Made by a program: the position numbers and the translations under genes. From NCBI GenBank assembly GCA_039621445.1, contig CP154956.1, positions 31,903,437 to 31,967,436 of the forward strand: 64,000 nucleotides of DNA, written 5' to 3'. Shown in pieces: positions 10,644 through 21,391 of the stretch. The notes under the pieces were generated by a model, which searched no databases, was not told the origin of the DNA, and saw only the letters and a program-made list of their open reading frames with translations. The stretch is from Euglena gracilis (Eukaryota > Euglenida > Euglenophyceae > Euglenales). Numbering within the stretch: the stretch's first letter is position 1; each line of letters begins with the position of its first letter.

Positions 10644-13600
10644 TGTGTGTGTGTGTGTGTTGTGTTGGGCGTGTGTGTGTGTGCGTGTGTGCACACAAAA
10701 ACATGTGTATGAGCATTGGATAATGTTTCAACAGCGCCGCCACATTGCATCGAACGGTTGGCAGTATCCTTCCAATTGTCCCAAACAAACCAAACCAAAG
10801 CCGAAGGAATCTGCCAGTGATGACCGGCAGACATTCTCCGACCTCCACCTGCTGACCATCTCCAAGGATGGCACGCTGGCCCACTGGTCCGGGGCCATCG
10901 TCGTGAATCATGGCGGCCGGGGCCGGGAGACCTGACCCGGCTGCCCCTCCACCTGGCGGAAACGTTGCTGTGTGTGTGTGTGCCGCAGCTGTGGGAACAC
11001 TCGTGTGTTTGTGTGGTCGGGGAGGGGGTTAGGGTGGGTTTGGGCATATTTCAAGGTCGCATGGACTGTGGGACAGCACTGGGACCTTTTCCACGGTGGG
11101 TTGGGAGAGATTTGGGATTTTCCACATTGGGATTTGGGCACCCCGCGGTGGTGCCCGTGGCCACCGTTTTCCCAACTTACGGGCTCCAAATTTAGAATGG
11201 TCCCGTTTTGCGCAGGGGGGGAATCAGACCCCTGGGGGAGGGGTCCAGACTCTCTTCAGACGGTGCAGGATCCCCCTGGAACCAAAAATAAAAATTGAAG
11301 ACAAATTCTGGTGTTCCTGTTGGCCTATTTTTCAAAAAAAAATGTGTGTGAAAATGAGGTTTCTAGGCCTTTTTTCAAACCCAAAAATTTCCAGCACTTC
11401 GGAAAGGGGGACCAACAGGGGGGGGATCCGGCCACCTCCACACACAGACAAAAAGGGCCAGAGGCAGAAAAACAGCACCAGGCCAGAAGAGGGGATGAAC
11501 GGCACCAAACAAACAGCCGCAGTGCACACATTAGTGACCGACCCCCCCTCCCCACTTGCTTAATATGTCTGGACATATAGCATGTCTACGGCCTTCCGCG
11601 GCCGCAGACATGCCCCATTTGCCATTATCTCTGTCTCTGTGTGTCCCCCGGGGCGGGTGTTGCGTCGGCCACCCACCCCCCGCTCTGCGGCCGTCCCCCC
11701 GCCGCTGGCGGGCCACACGGCGTGCCTGCACGGCGACGGCCTCGTGGTGTATGGCGGGCTGGCGGGCGACGGCGGGCCCTTCTTGTGCGACCTTGGGCTG
11801 CGACCACCCGCCTGGCAGCCGCTGCCCACAGAGGGGCCGCCGCCCCCGGCCCAGGCCGGATTTGAAGGCGTGGCTGACCCCACCAGGCTTATCTGCTTGA
11901 GGGTTTGCAGTCCCCCCCCCCCCCCGAGCTAGACCCCTCCCAGGGATTTTTTTAAGTTTGGACCCCCGGGGGGGGAGGGGGGGTAGGGGGGGGGGGTCCG
12001 CCGGACCCCCTCCCCCCCCCGGGGGGGGGGGGGGTCCCAGAGGGCGGTGGGATATACTTTTCGGCGCCTGTGGCGCCGAAAAAATTCTATTTTTAGCACA
12101 CTTCGCGATTTTTTGTGGGTCCCCCGGGACCCCCTCCCCCCCCCCCCCCCCCGGGGGGCCCCCCCCAGGGGGGTGGGTGGGTGGGGGGGACCCCCCCCCG
12201 GGCTTAAAAAAACCCTGACCCCTCCCCCCGGAAATGTTGTCAAGCTGTTTTCGGCTGATTTTGTTCTAAAAAAAGGTCCCAAAATGACCCAAAACGGCGT
12301 TTTTGGCAGGGTTTGGGGCGATTCCAGCGCTTTTGCACTAGCTAGCCCTGGGCAGACCCCTGCCTTGGGGGGGGATCCGAAGGATTTCCACAAGCCAAAT
12401 TTGGACTACAGTCCAGCCCCCCCCCCCCGAGGCTTTTTTTTCAGTGGCTAGTAAAATGGCTTCTGGACCCGGAAGGTTTTAAAGCAAACAACCTGGACCC
12501 CACCCCAGGAGGGCAGTCCCTGCCTGCCACGTGTTCCATGGCACTCCCTGACCCCCTCCCTCCCCCGTTGGTCGAATTCCGCCTGCTGCGGCCGCTGCGG
12601 GGCACAGTGCTGTCATGCTTGGCAGCCGGATGGTAGTCTTCGGGGGGGACGGGGGCGACCGCCCCGCGATGCGGGGGGGGGGGGCGTAGCGTGGAGGGGG
12701 GCGGCAGGCAACAGCCTGGGGGCACAAAGCACCCAACAGGCCCAAAATGGTGTTCTCCCTGGCCCGAGGACGAAGGAGGGGGTGACCTGGTAGGTGGTGC
12801 TCCCCCGCTGGTGGACCATTTCCTACAGATGCAGATGCATATACAGAAACATATCCACAGGACTGCCCCCCCCCCCCCGAAGTGCCGATTTTGGGCCCCG
12901 TAAATGGCGGATCCCTACAGGTGGATCCCCACCGCGTTCCCCCTCCCCCAGGGGGTCCCCTCCTGTGGAGGTGGGTGGGGGCCGAACCCCAAATTATTAT
13001 TTTTTTCCACCTGTTCCGTTGTGTCTTTAGCGGCTTCCGAAACCGATTCACAAAGCCTGCGGCCCCGGGGGCAACAGATACGTCTGCCATGTGCCCCGCT
13101 TTCCCGCCAGCCTCGGGCATCGGGGGGCGGCTTCATGGAGGTTGGCCCGAAGGGGACGGCGCGGCCCGACAGCTACACGCTGGACCTCGCCCGCCGCCCC
13201 GCGGTGTGGGCCCGCCTGCCGGAGCACGGCCACACGCCCAGGGATTCCCTTGCCCCCCCCCAGCCCACTTCTGCTGCTTTGGCCCATGCCCAATCAGCAG
13301 CCCAAAGCCCCCTCCTTTTGAGGTGGGCTGGAAATAATGGACACAGTTTTCAGGTATTTTCAAGAAATGTTTTGGAAGCAAGGGGGGAGGGGAAACCTTT
13401 AGCTGGAGTATCCCTGTTTTTTTTTAAAAATAACTGCTTGTTGCTGCTGCACCAACTGGATCCACTTGTTCACTGTGGAATTTGGATGGTCGTGCGTATC
13501 ATATTCCAGCCCGCACAGCGTGGGATTTGGCCGAATTTCAGAATCACTGTTCTCCATGTGAGCAGTGATCCCGTTCCGCCGGTCAGTCAGGTTTCCCCCC

Positions 13601-14961
13601 CTTCGAGTACTGGGGAATCCCTTAGACATGCCTCAAAGCCGTCATCTACATGTCGCGGTGGTCCACGCGCCACCCACGGCATGGTCACAATGCTTCCATG
13701 TGAGGGCTGTTGTATTGCTGCAGTTGAAAATTGTTGTGTGCTGCGTGCGCACGTGAGCAGTTTGTGCTTGTGCATGCTTTTGTTTGGTTTGGTTGGTCCA
13801 AATGCAGACGCTCGTTTGGCTGTGCCGTGCCACGATGGCGGCGATGTACCTCTACGGCGGCTGCCCCCACCCCCTGGCCAAGCTGCCTCGCAACCTCAAC
13901 AAGCCGGTGCCCGCCTCGGGGGACGCCGCGCTCACCCGGGACTGCTCCCCACAGGGAAACAAGGAACGCTGTCCACAGAGCGCTCCCTTTTTTTTCACCT
14001 CTGGCGCCATGACTCTGGCTACCAGTCCACCGGCACCTACGGGCGTACCTGCATTCTCTGCCGTATGATCATGTCGGTACCGAACTCCAGCAGCGCACCC
14101 CCGTCGGCCGGGCTGTACGTGTTCGACCTCTCCGCCCTCCGACCCCGGGACGTGGCCCCGGCCTTGAAGGTGGACAGCGTGATGCAGGACGCCCTCGGGC
14201 TGGTCCGGCGGCTGCGGCGGCAGCGTGCGGAGGAGACCCCCGGGCTGCCCCCCACGCCCAGCCCGCCGCCGGCATGGCCTCAGGGGCTCCCCCCTGAGTG
14301 GCGGGGGTGTCGCCCGTGAGCAGTGACGCGGAAAAGCGCCACGCCGCGCCACGCTGCCTCCCCCGGGCCATGTGGGTTGTCCCCCCTTCCTCGGACCATC
14401 GCACACCGGACGCGTCCATCCCCCCAATGCGGCCCCGGCCTGGCCCTGTTCCAGCTGCTGCAGGAGTACCTCCGTGACCACCACGCTGCAGGCCTGCGCT
14501 TCGCGGACGGCGTGGCGGAGGTGGCGGAGCTGCCCAGCCGGGCCGTGGGGGTGGGCCCGGGATGTTTGGTGAGCGGTGTCGACCTTCGCAACTGGGATTT
14601 TTTGGGGGACGTGGGGTGCTCGTCTCAGGACAAGTGGTTGTGATGCAGCAATACAGCACCAGGGGCATGGGTGTTGCCACAGAACAGGGGTTTGTACCCC
14701 CCCAACAGCATCGCCAGCCTTGGCTGTCGCCGCTGCGGGGGGCGATGGAGCGCCACGCGGTGTTCTGGCAGCTGCAGTCCGCGGTGGGCTGCCCGGACGT
14801 CTTGCCAACCAGCGGCGACTCCCTGCCCTTCTTTGGTTTCCCACCAGGCAGGACAAGTTCCACGCCGACACATCGAACGCCCACGCCACCAACCCATTCA
14901 CATCGTTCCCACACCTGTGCTTAGAGTGCTAAAGGAGCATTGCACACATTCGCTCAGATGA
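8521..14961 (+). CDS. Kelch-repeat beta-propeller protein (about ten exons)
   Basis: The start is ATG 8521, in a strong context (GCCACCGCCATGG). Better exons: 10203-10442, 10831-10902, 13111-about 13253, 13808-13903, 14455-14568 and 14709-14783. Less certain: about 9422-9560, 11660-11865, 12570-12670 and 14100-14255. The last exon begins at 14848 and stops at 14932 or 14961, depending on frame. Kelch signatures recur: PPARWGHSAVLHG, RMVVVGGM, RARHTAVVHRNQVVLLGGH, GHTACLHGDGLVVYGG, AGHSAVMLGSRMVVFGG, MYLYGGC and GLYVFDL, separated by D-x-F-D...W loops. Such propellers bind partner proteins. A helical C-terminal part follows (LLQEYLRDHHAAGLRF). Exon 14455-14568 ends at a canonical GTGAGC donor. 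The acceptor of the 12.57 kb exon is not obvious, because no AG precedes it in frame. Functional partners are unknown. Confidence 0.75.
9112..9170. repeat. (GT)n microsatellite
   Basis: About 27 GT units end in GCGCGCGTGCACACGTGCATGC. It lies in an intron of the Kelch gene. The poly-HT/poly-CV reading frames over it are artefacts. Confidence 0.95.
10535..10697. repeat. GT-rich microsatellite, interrupted
   Basis: Long imperfect (GT)n with TGTG/TGCG variants, directly downstream of Kelch exon 10203-10442. Frames on both strands give poly-VC or poly-HT and are not genes. Confidence 0.9.
11933..12225. mobile_element. hAT-type MITE with 8-bp target duplication
   Basis: The element spans 11941-12217 (277 bp). 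The left end is CAGGGATTTTTTTAAG. The right end, read on the other strand, is CAGGGTTTTTTTAAG. The flanking 8-mers ACCCCTCC at 11933-11940 and 12218-12225 are identical, as expected for a hAT-superfamily insertion. The interior is G/C tracts around a hairpin TTTTCGGCGCCTGTGGCGCC at about 12057 followed by GAAAAAATTC. It has no coding capacity. It lies in a Kelch-gene intron. Confidence 0.85.
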
Positions 14962-15024
14962 GCACCCGTCAAGTTGCCCAATTCTGCAAGGAAGGCCCAA
15001 TAATTCTGGCTGCTCTTCCTGTCG

Positions 15025-15215
15025 AAACTGGGGGGGGTTGGCGAATCCTACCCAGTTTGGAACCCTTCGCGGGTGAATAACTTGGGCCTGGCGGGGAGTT
15101 GGGGGTCAACAAACGGAGATGATTCGGAAACTCGGGACCGGTCGCTCGCGGAACCGCTGGGAACCGGGCCGGGATGATGGTGATCATCCGCGGTTTTCAT
15201 AAACCCACCCGGGGA
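15025..15215. repeat. Partial copy of the satellite-bearing repeat family
   Basis: Blocks GGCGAATCCTACCCAGTTTG, GAATAACTTGGGCCTGGCGG, GATTCGGAAACTCGG, CGGTCGCTCGCGG and GGGCCGGGATGATGGTGATC appear in the order seen at 23705-23875. The copy carries neither the minisatellite array nor the terminal GAGCTC block. Confidence 0.75.
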
Positions 15216-15699
15216 GTTGGGGGGGGTCTCTGTTCATTGTCAACCGGAAAACGACCCAAGACAATGTCCTTGGGTCTGTTGGGTTGGCTCCCCCGGTCTG
15301 TGAAGGGTCAAGGGAAGCCACCCCGCACCACTGGGGGCGAGCGACGCTGAGACCAGAATCTGCGGAGTGGGATGCCCTACTGCAACGGCGGGGTCAGGCT
15401 GGCCGTTTCCATCCGACCCCACCCTTGGGGACAGAATTGGCCCCAAGCAAGAATTTTTCTGGTTTTGGCTGCAGAACCCGTGTTGTCAATCAGAGGGCAG
15501 ATGGCGCTAGGCATCACCACTGAACGTTACGCGCAGGTTCAGAATTGCCAAGGCAACGGGAGCATTTTTTCGGCCTGTGCCCCCCCTGTCCCCTCCCCTC
15601 CCCAGGACCTGAAAACTGTATGGGTGACGGGTGGGGGGCCATGGTGGGTCACCGCCCAGCCCCCCCCCCCCCAGTTTTCACCAACAGTGGCCTGGACAG

Positions 15700-18600
15700 G
15701 ACGCGGCGTGCGCGGACTTCCTGGCGGCCGCATTCCGGGCGCTGGACGCCGGCGCAGAGAAGGGCCTCGGGGCAGCGGCGGCAGCGCTGTGGCGGGAGCA
15801 CGCGGCCCTGGGACTGCTGGCCGCGCTGCTGCGGACCGCCGCGGGGGACGCGGGCGGGACCCCGCCGGCGGGGGTGCTCCGCATGACAATGCCGCTCCCC
15901 CGGGCTCCGGGCTGGGTCCTGTGCTGCCCGCTTTTTGATGCCAGGCAGCGGGAATGGGGTGCCTCTCTTCCTCAACCACAACAAAGCCGTGGGAGACAGC
16001 CCCAGCCCCCTGGGCTTTGCCTGGCGGCGAGCCCCTGCCCCGCCAGCCACATTTGCGTCGCACCCGACGGCAGAGACGGAGCCGGCCGACCTCGGCCACC
16101 AGGCTGCCCCCTGTCTGTGTCGGCAGCACACCTTTGCTTAAGGGTTCGCAGAACCCCCCCCCCCCCCGCCGTTGGGGCAGTGGCTGAAGTTTTAGTGGAC
16201 CTGGGGGGGGGGGCGCTAGCAGGGCTAGCTACTTTAAAAAATTTTTAGTCACCGGCACGAATCGCCAAAACTTTTTTCTGAGACGGCCGAATTCGCGCTT
16301 ACGGGTTTTTTCTTTGAAATAGGCGCACTTGCGCAAATTCACAATTTCTAAGAAATTTCTGGGACCCTGCACCGTGGACCGTGGCACACAGAGTACAGTT
16401 TATGACCTGTTACACCCCATTGTTGAGGGGATGTAACCCCAGATGGTTTGGTACGGATGTTACTTACCGCGTGATGCGAAGGGGGCGGAGGGTGAGATTG
16501 GTGCTCTTGTGTGTCAAACAGGTGAGAAGCGCACACCCGATGTTACGACATTTGGAACTGGTGCTGATGCGCTGCTGCAACTGGCTTGGATACTGCAGCC
16601 GCCCGTGAGAATACGCAGAGCCTTATCAGATCACATACTACACACTACGTCAGCCAGCCATCACGCAACTGATTTGTGCTTATTTGCGCAAATGCGCGCA
16701 CAAACAAATTCTGTTTGTGGACGCATTTGCGCGCACAAAGCAAAACTTTGAAGTTAAAATGACATGTTTGTGGGCGCAAATGCGCGCACCAACCAGTTTG
16801 GGAACGTGGGACGCGGATGGTTTGTGCATGGGAGGGAACGAACAACATGTCCATGTTAAAGCACACTGATGAAGACCATGACCCTACGAGGTTTTTAAAC
16901 GTGATTGGCGTGTTGGTGCGCGCATTTGCGCCGATAAACAAAATTATGTTGGTGGGTGCAAATGTGCGCACCAACATTTAATCATTCATTTCAAAAATGG
17001 TGTGTTTGTGCTAGCCTTAGTGCACGGACAGAAAATTATGTTGGTGCACACATCAGTTGTGCGATACCCCCTCCTCATCTGTGACGGCTGGCGAACGCAA
17101 TTCCACTAGCAACGTGATGCGCGCATTGGCACAAATGAACCACATCTACTGCTGGTGTTTAACGGTTGTGTTTCCGTCACACCCTTCGTCTTTGTGTTTA
17201 TGCGCGCATTTGCGCCCACCAACACAAATTGTGTTGGTGGGCACAAATGCGCACATAAACATGATTTTGTTTGTGCGCGCATTTGCGCCCATAAGCTTGC
17301 GCCGTCGACAAGCGGTGTGGCAAACCCACCAAATTATGTTTCTGGACGGCCCGCTGGTTCGTGCCATCCCGGCCCCTTTGTCAAACCGTTTATCAACGGT
17401 GTTAATTCATGGGGGCCAAAGCCCAACACTTGAAGGACAATGGTCGCAATTGCGCGCACCGACACAATTATGTTTGTGCGCGCATTTGCGCCCATAAACA
17501 CAAATTTGTCCTTCAAGAGTTGGGCTTTTTCCGCTGGGTTCTTTTGTCACAAAACTGGTTGTGTGGATCCCGGGGAAAAGTGGGGTGGGAGACACGCGTC
17601 TTTTTCATTCCCTGCCGACCCTATTTCTTCCCCTCTGCACACCCCTTGCCAAACATCCCGCATTTACCTTCCTTACCCTATGCCCTTGCTGCTGGCTTTG
17701 TTACACCACACCTGCACACCCCGGCACCTCCTCCCTGCTCCTCCCCAAAAACACCATTTTTTGGCCAAAGTTTCAAGGGTCACACCGCCAAAAACAGAAT
17801 TTTGCTCATTTTTTTGCACTCTCTTTTCACCATGTTTTCAAACTCCCCGGGACCATACAGCCTAAGTGAAAATTTTGGAAATTTGCGCAAATGCGCAAAT
17901 CAACATAAAAAGCTTAAGTGCTTAAGTGCTTAGGCCGCCTAAGTTTTTGGGACCCCCCAAATATGGCCAAAAATGCCCAATACAGTTGGCCGAGGCTCAT
18001 CACCTCTCTAAGCCCATTTTTTTCTGCCCTACATCCCGGCATCCCGGGAGCAATTGTGGGGACTGACCGGGGACCAAGCACCTATGCCGACCGCAGCCGA
18101 CCACAGCCGACCGCAGCCGACCGCAGCCGACTGCAGCTTTGGCGACTGTCATAGGTATGGTGCCGACCGCAGCCGACCGCAGTCAACCGCAGATTTTTTC
18201 ACCCAAGTCCACATTTATTGTCACACGGCAGTGAGTAAGTGAATTGTTTTTCATGCAAAACTTGTGAAGTTGATGCTTTTCTGGGCAAGCATTGCCACAC
18301 AATGATTGGATTTTCTCCTTTGAGAGGTTTGGTGTTTCAGTCTTTCATGGCATTGCAGATGCAGATTGTCTTTAAGGAGTATATTGCCAGTTCTTTTCCG
18401 TGTTTTCTGGCGCGAAATCACGGTTCTGTCCGCACGGTGGCAGAATGGGTCGCTTGGGCCAACGCTGAGGACATGGCGGATATTATGGAGCAAGCCCCCC
18501 AATGCCAATGCCAATACCTTTTCTAACGTCATCGGTGGTTTCGTCATCCAAGAGTGGGCAAATAGTGCCGACCGCAGCCGACCGCAGCCGACCACAGCCG

Positions 18601-20728
18601 ACCGCGGAAAAAATCTTGCCCTGACCACAGGTGCCTACCGGGGACGTCCTGCGGTTGACGTGGCGGCCTTCGTGCTGCTGCACCGCCACCGCTTCGAGGC
18701 AGAGGGGCAAGGCGCGGTGCAGCGGCTGGTGAAGTTTGTTGAGGCCAAGCCTGCCACTGTGAATGACCCCCCCCCCATGGCCTTGCACATGCAGTATGTG
18801 ATTGATGGCTGGGTTGATTGACAGCACCCAAAATTTTAAAATTTTGAATAGCTCTCATGAGGGGTCATTACGTAGGCTGGCCAACGAACACCCCCCCCCC
18901 CGCCGCCGTTTCGGGTTGGCATACCTCAAAATGCACCCTCCCCCAATAGGTAGTTCAAAATATTTCATGGAGATAGATATGTGAATGCCAGGCGGGGAGG
19001 TTGTTGCGCTTGTTGCAAGTTTGATGACCGGTGTCAGCCTAATTTTCAGCCTAATTTTCGAAATATCTAGCAAGTGCCATACCCCCGTCCCAGGCAATCA
19101 ACCCCCCCCCATTCATGCAATCTACCATCCACAAGAATGCCAGAAATGTTAGGATCCCAGGGATGGACTTTTCACAATACTTTACGACACTATCTTTTTA
19201 AAAAAGGGTTCTCAGTGTGTTAATCCTTGGAGATATGTATTACTTGATAGATTGCTTGACAGACGTTTACATTGGAGCTGAACAAAGAATTGCTGAAAGT
19301 GTTTGTCAAAGTCAACATTAACTTTCCGTCCCCTGGGACTGCAGAGGACCAGTCAGTCCCCTGCAGACTGCCTGGTCCCTGGGACCCCCGAAGCCCTTCG
19401 CCCCCTGTGGCCTAGTCCATTTCCCCTGGCCCCATCGCCTGTGGGGGTACCCTGATCCCATGTGGGCGTGCCACCCGACTGTCACGGTGGCCGCGACGGG
19501 CCCAGCGCGGCGGGCGCAGTGGCACGGCGTGCCCCCGACCGACGGCGCCACCGCCCGGGAGTGGGCCCGGCGGGCCGACGTATGCATCGCCGCCGCCGCG
19601 GCGGCGCTGCGCGGCGCCGGCCGGGCGCTGGCCGCGGGGCAGACCCACGCGCCAGTGTCGCTGGACGCGGTGGTGGGGGCGATGGTGGACGCCGCCAGCC
19701 GGGAGCAGCTGTGGTACGCCGGACAGGGCCGGCGGGCGGCGGGCCTGACCCCCGACCGGGGCCCCGCCGGGTCTCCGAAGCGGCGGTTGTGGGATGGCTG
19801 ATCCCACCGGGAGTACTGAAATTGAGGGAGCTTGCAGTCTTAAGTCAACAATGCTGCATGCACCACACCACACTTTAGAAAGCGCCGTTGTGACAATTGT
19901 TGTGTATGTTTTCCAAAAAATGACAATTTTCACGTTTTTGTGCTGAAATTGTTGTGCATTTGCCCCCCTCTTGGCAGCCAAGTAACGCGCTTTGACACGC
20001 AGTTTGTTGTGCTCCTTTTTTTTTAAAATCTGATCCGCTCCAACCACAATTTGGCAAAAACTGTTTCCAGCAGGTGTCACGAGGCTGCGGCGGGGCCCCT
20101 GCCCCGCCCTCGCCGCGGCCGTCTCCGCCATGCGGGACAGCCTGGACGCCATCCGGCGGGTGGCGGGGGACGTGGGGGACAAGCTGGCGCTGCTGCGGGC
20201 CATCGCCACCCACACGCGGGACAGCATGCCGGTCGTCCCGGACGTGGAGGGGCTGCGGCGGCTGGCGGAGGGCCGGGGGCACGTCGGGGGCTGCGAGGCC
20301 ACGTGGAGGGGGGGAGGTCCTCCTCAGGGAGCTCCTGAGAGCCCCTGCCAGCCAACACAAGAGGTGCGCTGGGTGGCTGACTGCCGACGTGTCCCCGGAG
20401 CCGGGCTGGAGGACGCCCAGCTGACGTTTGGGACCGCCAAGGCCGCCCTGGACGTGGTCCAGCGGCAGCGCCGGAAGGAGGACCGGCCCTGGCCCCGGGG
20501 CCACGCCCACCAACCGCCCGTTCATGGCTTCACTGGCTTGTTGGGGATCCAAACACATTTCATCCCCCCGCCCCCCTCCCGCCCCATCCCCCGTGCCGCC
20601 CCCACGCCAGTCCCCAGCCTTGCAGCAGGCGGAGGAGGCTTACCGCGCTGCCCGCGACACCCTGCGGGACCTCCGCACGCGGGAGGAGGAGGCGCGCCGC
20701 CGGCTGGCGATGCTGCGCTGGCGGGGCC
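15700..20728 (+). CDS. Helical and coiled-coil exons, probable N-terminal part of the pseudokinase gene
   Basis: Exons supported by frame and splice phase: 15700-15915 (72 codons, Ala/Leu-rich helices), 18631-18728, about 19520-19780, 20074-20282, 20421 onward and 20626-20728. A possible earlier exon lies near 15345-15405. The sequences are almost wholly helical: LRRVAGDVGDKLALLR-like heptads at 20.1-20.25 kb, and AEEAYRAARDTLRDLRTREE at 20.63 kb, a clear coiled coil. The 18631 exon ends at a GTGAAG donor in phase 0 and 19520 can follow in phase 0. The Kelch gene stops before 15 kb, and these exons share the strand and style of the kinase exons downstream, so one large gene is inferred. No family was recognised for the helical part. 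Confidence 0.5.
16140..16260. other. G-tract segment
   Basis: C14 and G10 tracts bound a short spacer, preceded by GCTTAAGGGTTCGCAG. A similar GCTTGAGGGTTTGCAG precedes the C tract at 11885. It is probably a MITE remnant. No target duplication was recognised. Confidence 0.3.
16676..17530. repeat. Cluster of inverted GCGCAAATGCGCGC hairpin repeats
   Basis: The motif TTTGTGCGCGCATTTGCGCC or its complement occurs about ten times in both orientations, often as adjacent inverted pairs that form hairpins: 16683-16740, 16912-16980, 17200-17258 and 17418-17527. The last pair has long arms (AAAGCCCAACACTTGAAGGA against TCCTTCAAGAGTTGGGCTTT). A further diluted copy lies at 17884-17905. It sits in a large intron, or between the 15.7 and 18.6 kb exons. 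No coding potential. Confidence 0.85.
18081..18606. repeat. CCGACCGCAG decamer arrays (three clusters)
   Basis: Tandem CCGACCGCAG units with CCGACCACAG/CCGACTGCAG variants lie at about 18087-18137, 18163-18193 and 18569-18606. The third ends 24 bases upstream of the acceptor of exon 18631-18728. Each cluster is preceded by a (C/T)ATGCCGACC or AGTGCCGACC joint. Confidence 0.9.
18840..19450. other. Intron, no feature recognised
   Basis: A C tract at 18892-18901 and AT-rich sequence. No coding exon, hairpin family or tandem repeat was recognised between the 18631-18728 exon and the next exon. Confidence 0.35.
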
Positions 20729-20808
20729 GTCGGCGGGGGACGACGGGGTGGGGTTTTGAACAGGAACAGCGAGGTGCACTCAGTGCGTGGCATCTGGAGC
20801 CGCTAAAC

Positions 20809-21232
20809 CCCCCCCCCAAATAATACCCCCCCCCCGGGGTATTATTTTTTCGCCCGAAGTCCCGGCCCGAGGGGGGGGGGTATTATTTGGGGGGGGGTAT
20901 TATTTTTCCAAAAATTTCGAAATTTCCGAAGTCCCGTAAAACCCAAAATAGCACCCAAAACCGCCCTTCGGGGTCATTTTTTGCACTTTCTTGTGAAATT
21001 TACCATTTTTGGAGGTCAGATGAGCCAGAAAAATCCATTTTTTCCATAATTTGTTGTCAGAAATTGTGATTTTTACCTACATTTTTCAGGTCAAAATCCG
21101 GGCCGAAGGCCCGGAACCGGGGGGGGGTATTATTTCGGCGGCCGAAGTTGGACCCCAAGGGGGGGGGTATTATTTGGGGGGGGGTATTATTTGGGGGGGG
21201 GGGTATTATTTGGGGGGGGGGTTTATCAATGT
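20809..21232. mobile_element. Intronic G-tract element with AATAATACCCC inverted ends
   Basis: The left side reads CTAAACCCCCCCCCAAATAATACC. The right side is GGGTATTATTTGGGGGGGG followed by GTTTATC, so the ends are inverted copies. Further inverted GGGGTATTATTT motifs are nested inside. Two short GC hairpins occur (TTCGCCCGAAG at 20848 and CGGGCCGAAGGCCCGG at 21099). The insertion lies between the coiled-coil exons and the kinase domain. No reliable target duplication was found. Confidence 0.55.
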
Positions 21233-21391
21233 CATTCCGTGGCGGAGTTGAGTCCTGTTAGTTGGTTGGTTGGGCCGTCTGTGGATCGAGGCGGTCAAAT
21301 GGCAGTTGCGAGGCCATCCATGCCGGGGGGTGAACTTTGGGCTCTGCCCCTGCGGCCGCCGGCCAGTCAGCTATTTGCCCTTTGCCCCCAG

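Noticed and set aside
10199-11047. 282-codon minus-strand frame
   Set aside because: A poly-HT stretch from a (GT)n microsatellite joins antisense Kelch sequence.
12904-14319. 471-codon + strand open frame
   Set aside because: It fuses Kelch exons with intron sequence. Kelch motifs appear only in parts, broken by splice sites, and the intervening translation has no coding character.
13852-14901. 349-codon minus-strand frame
   Set aside because: It is the antisense shadow of the GC-rich Kelch exons, with no motif and no splice support.
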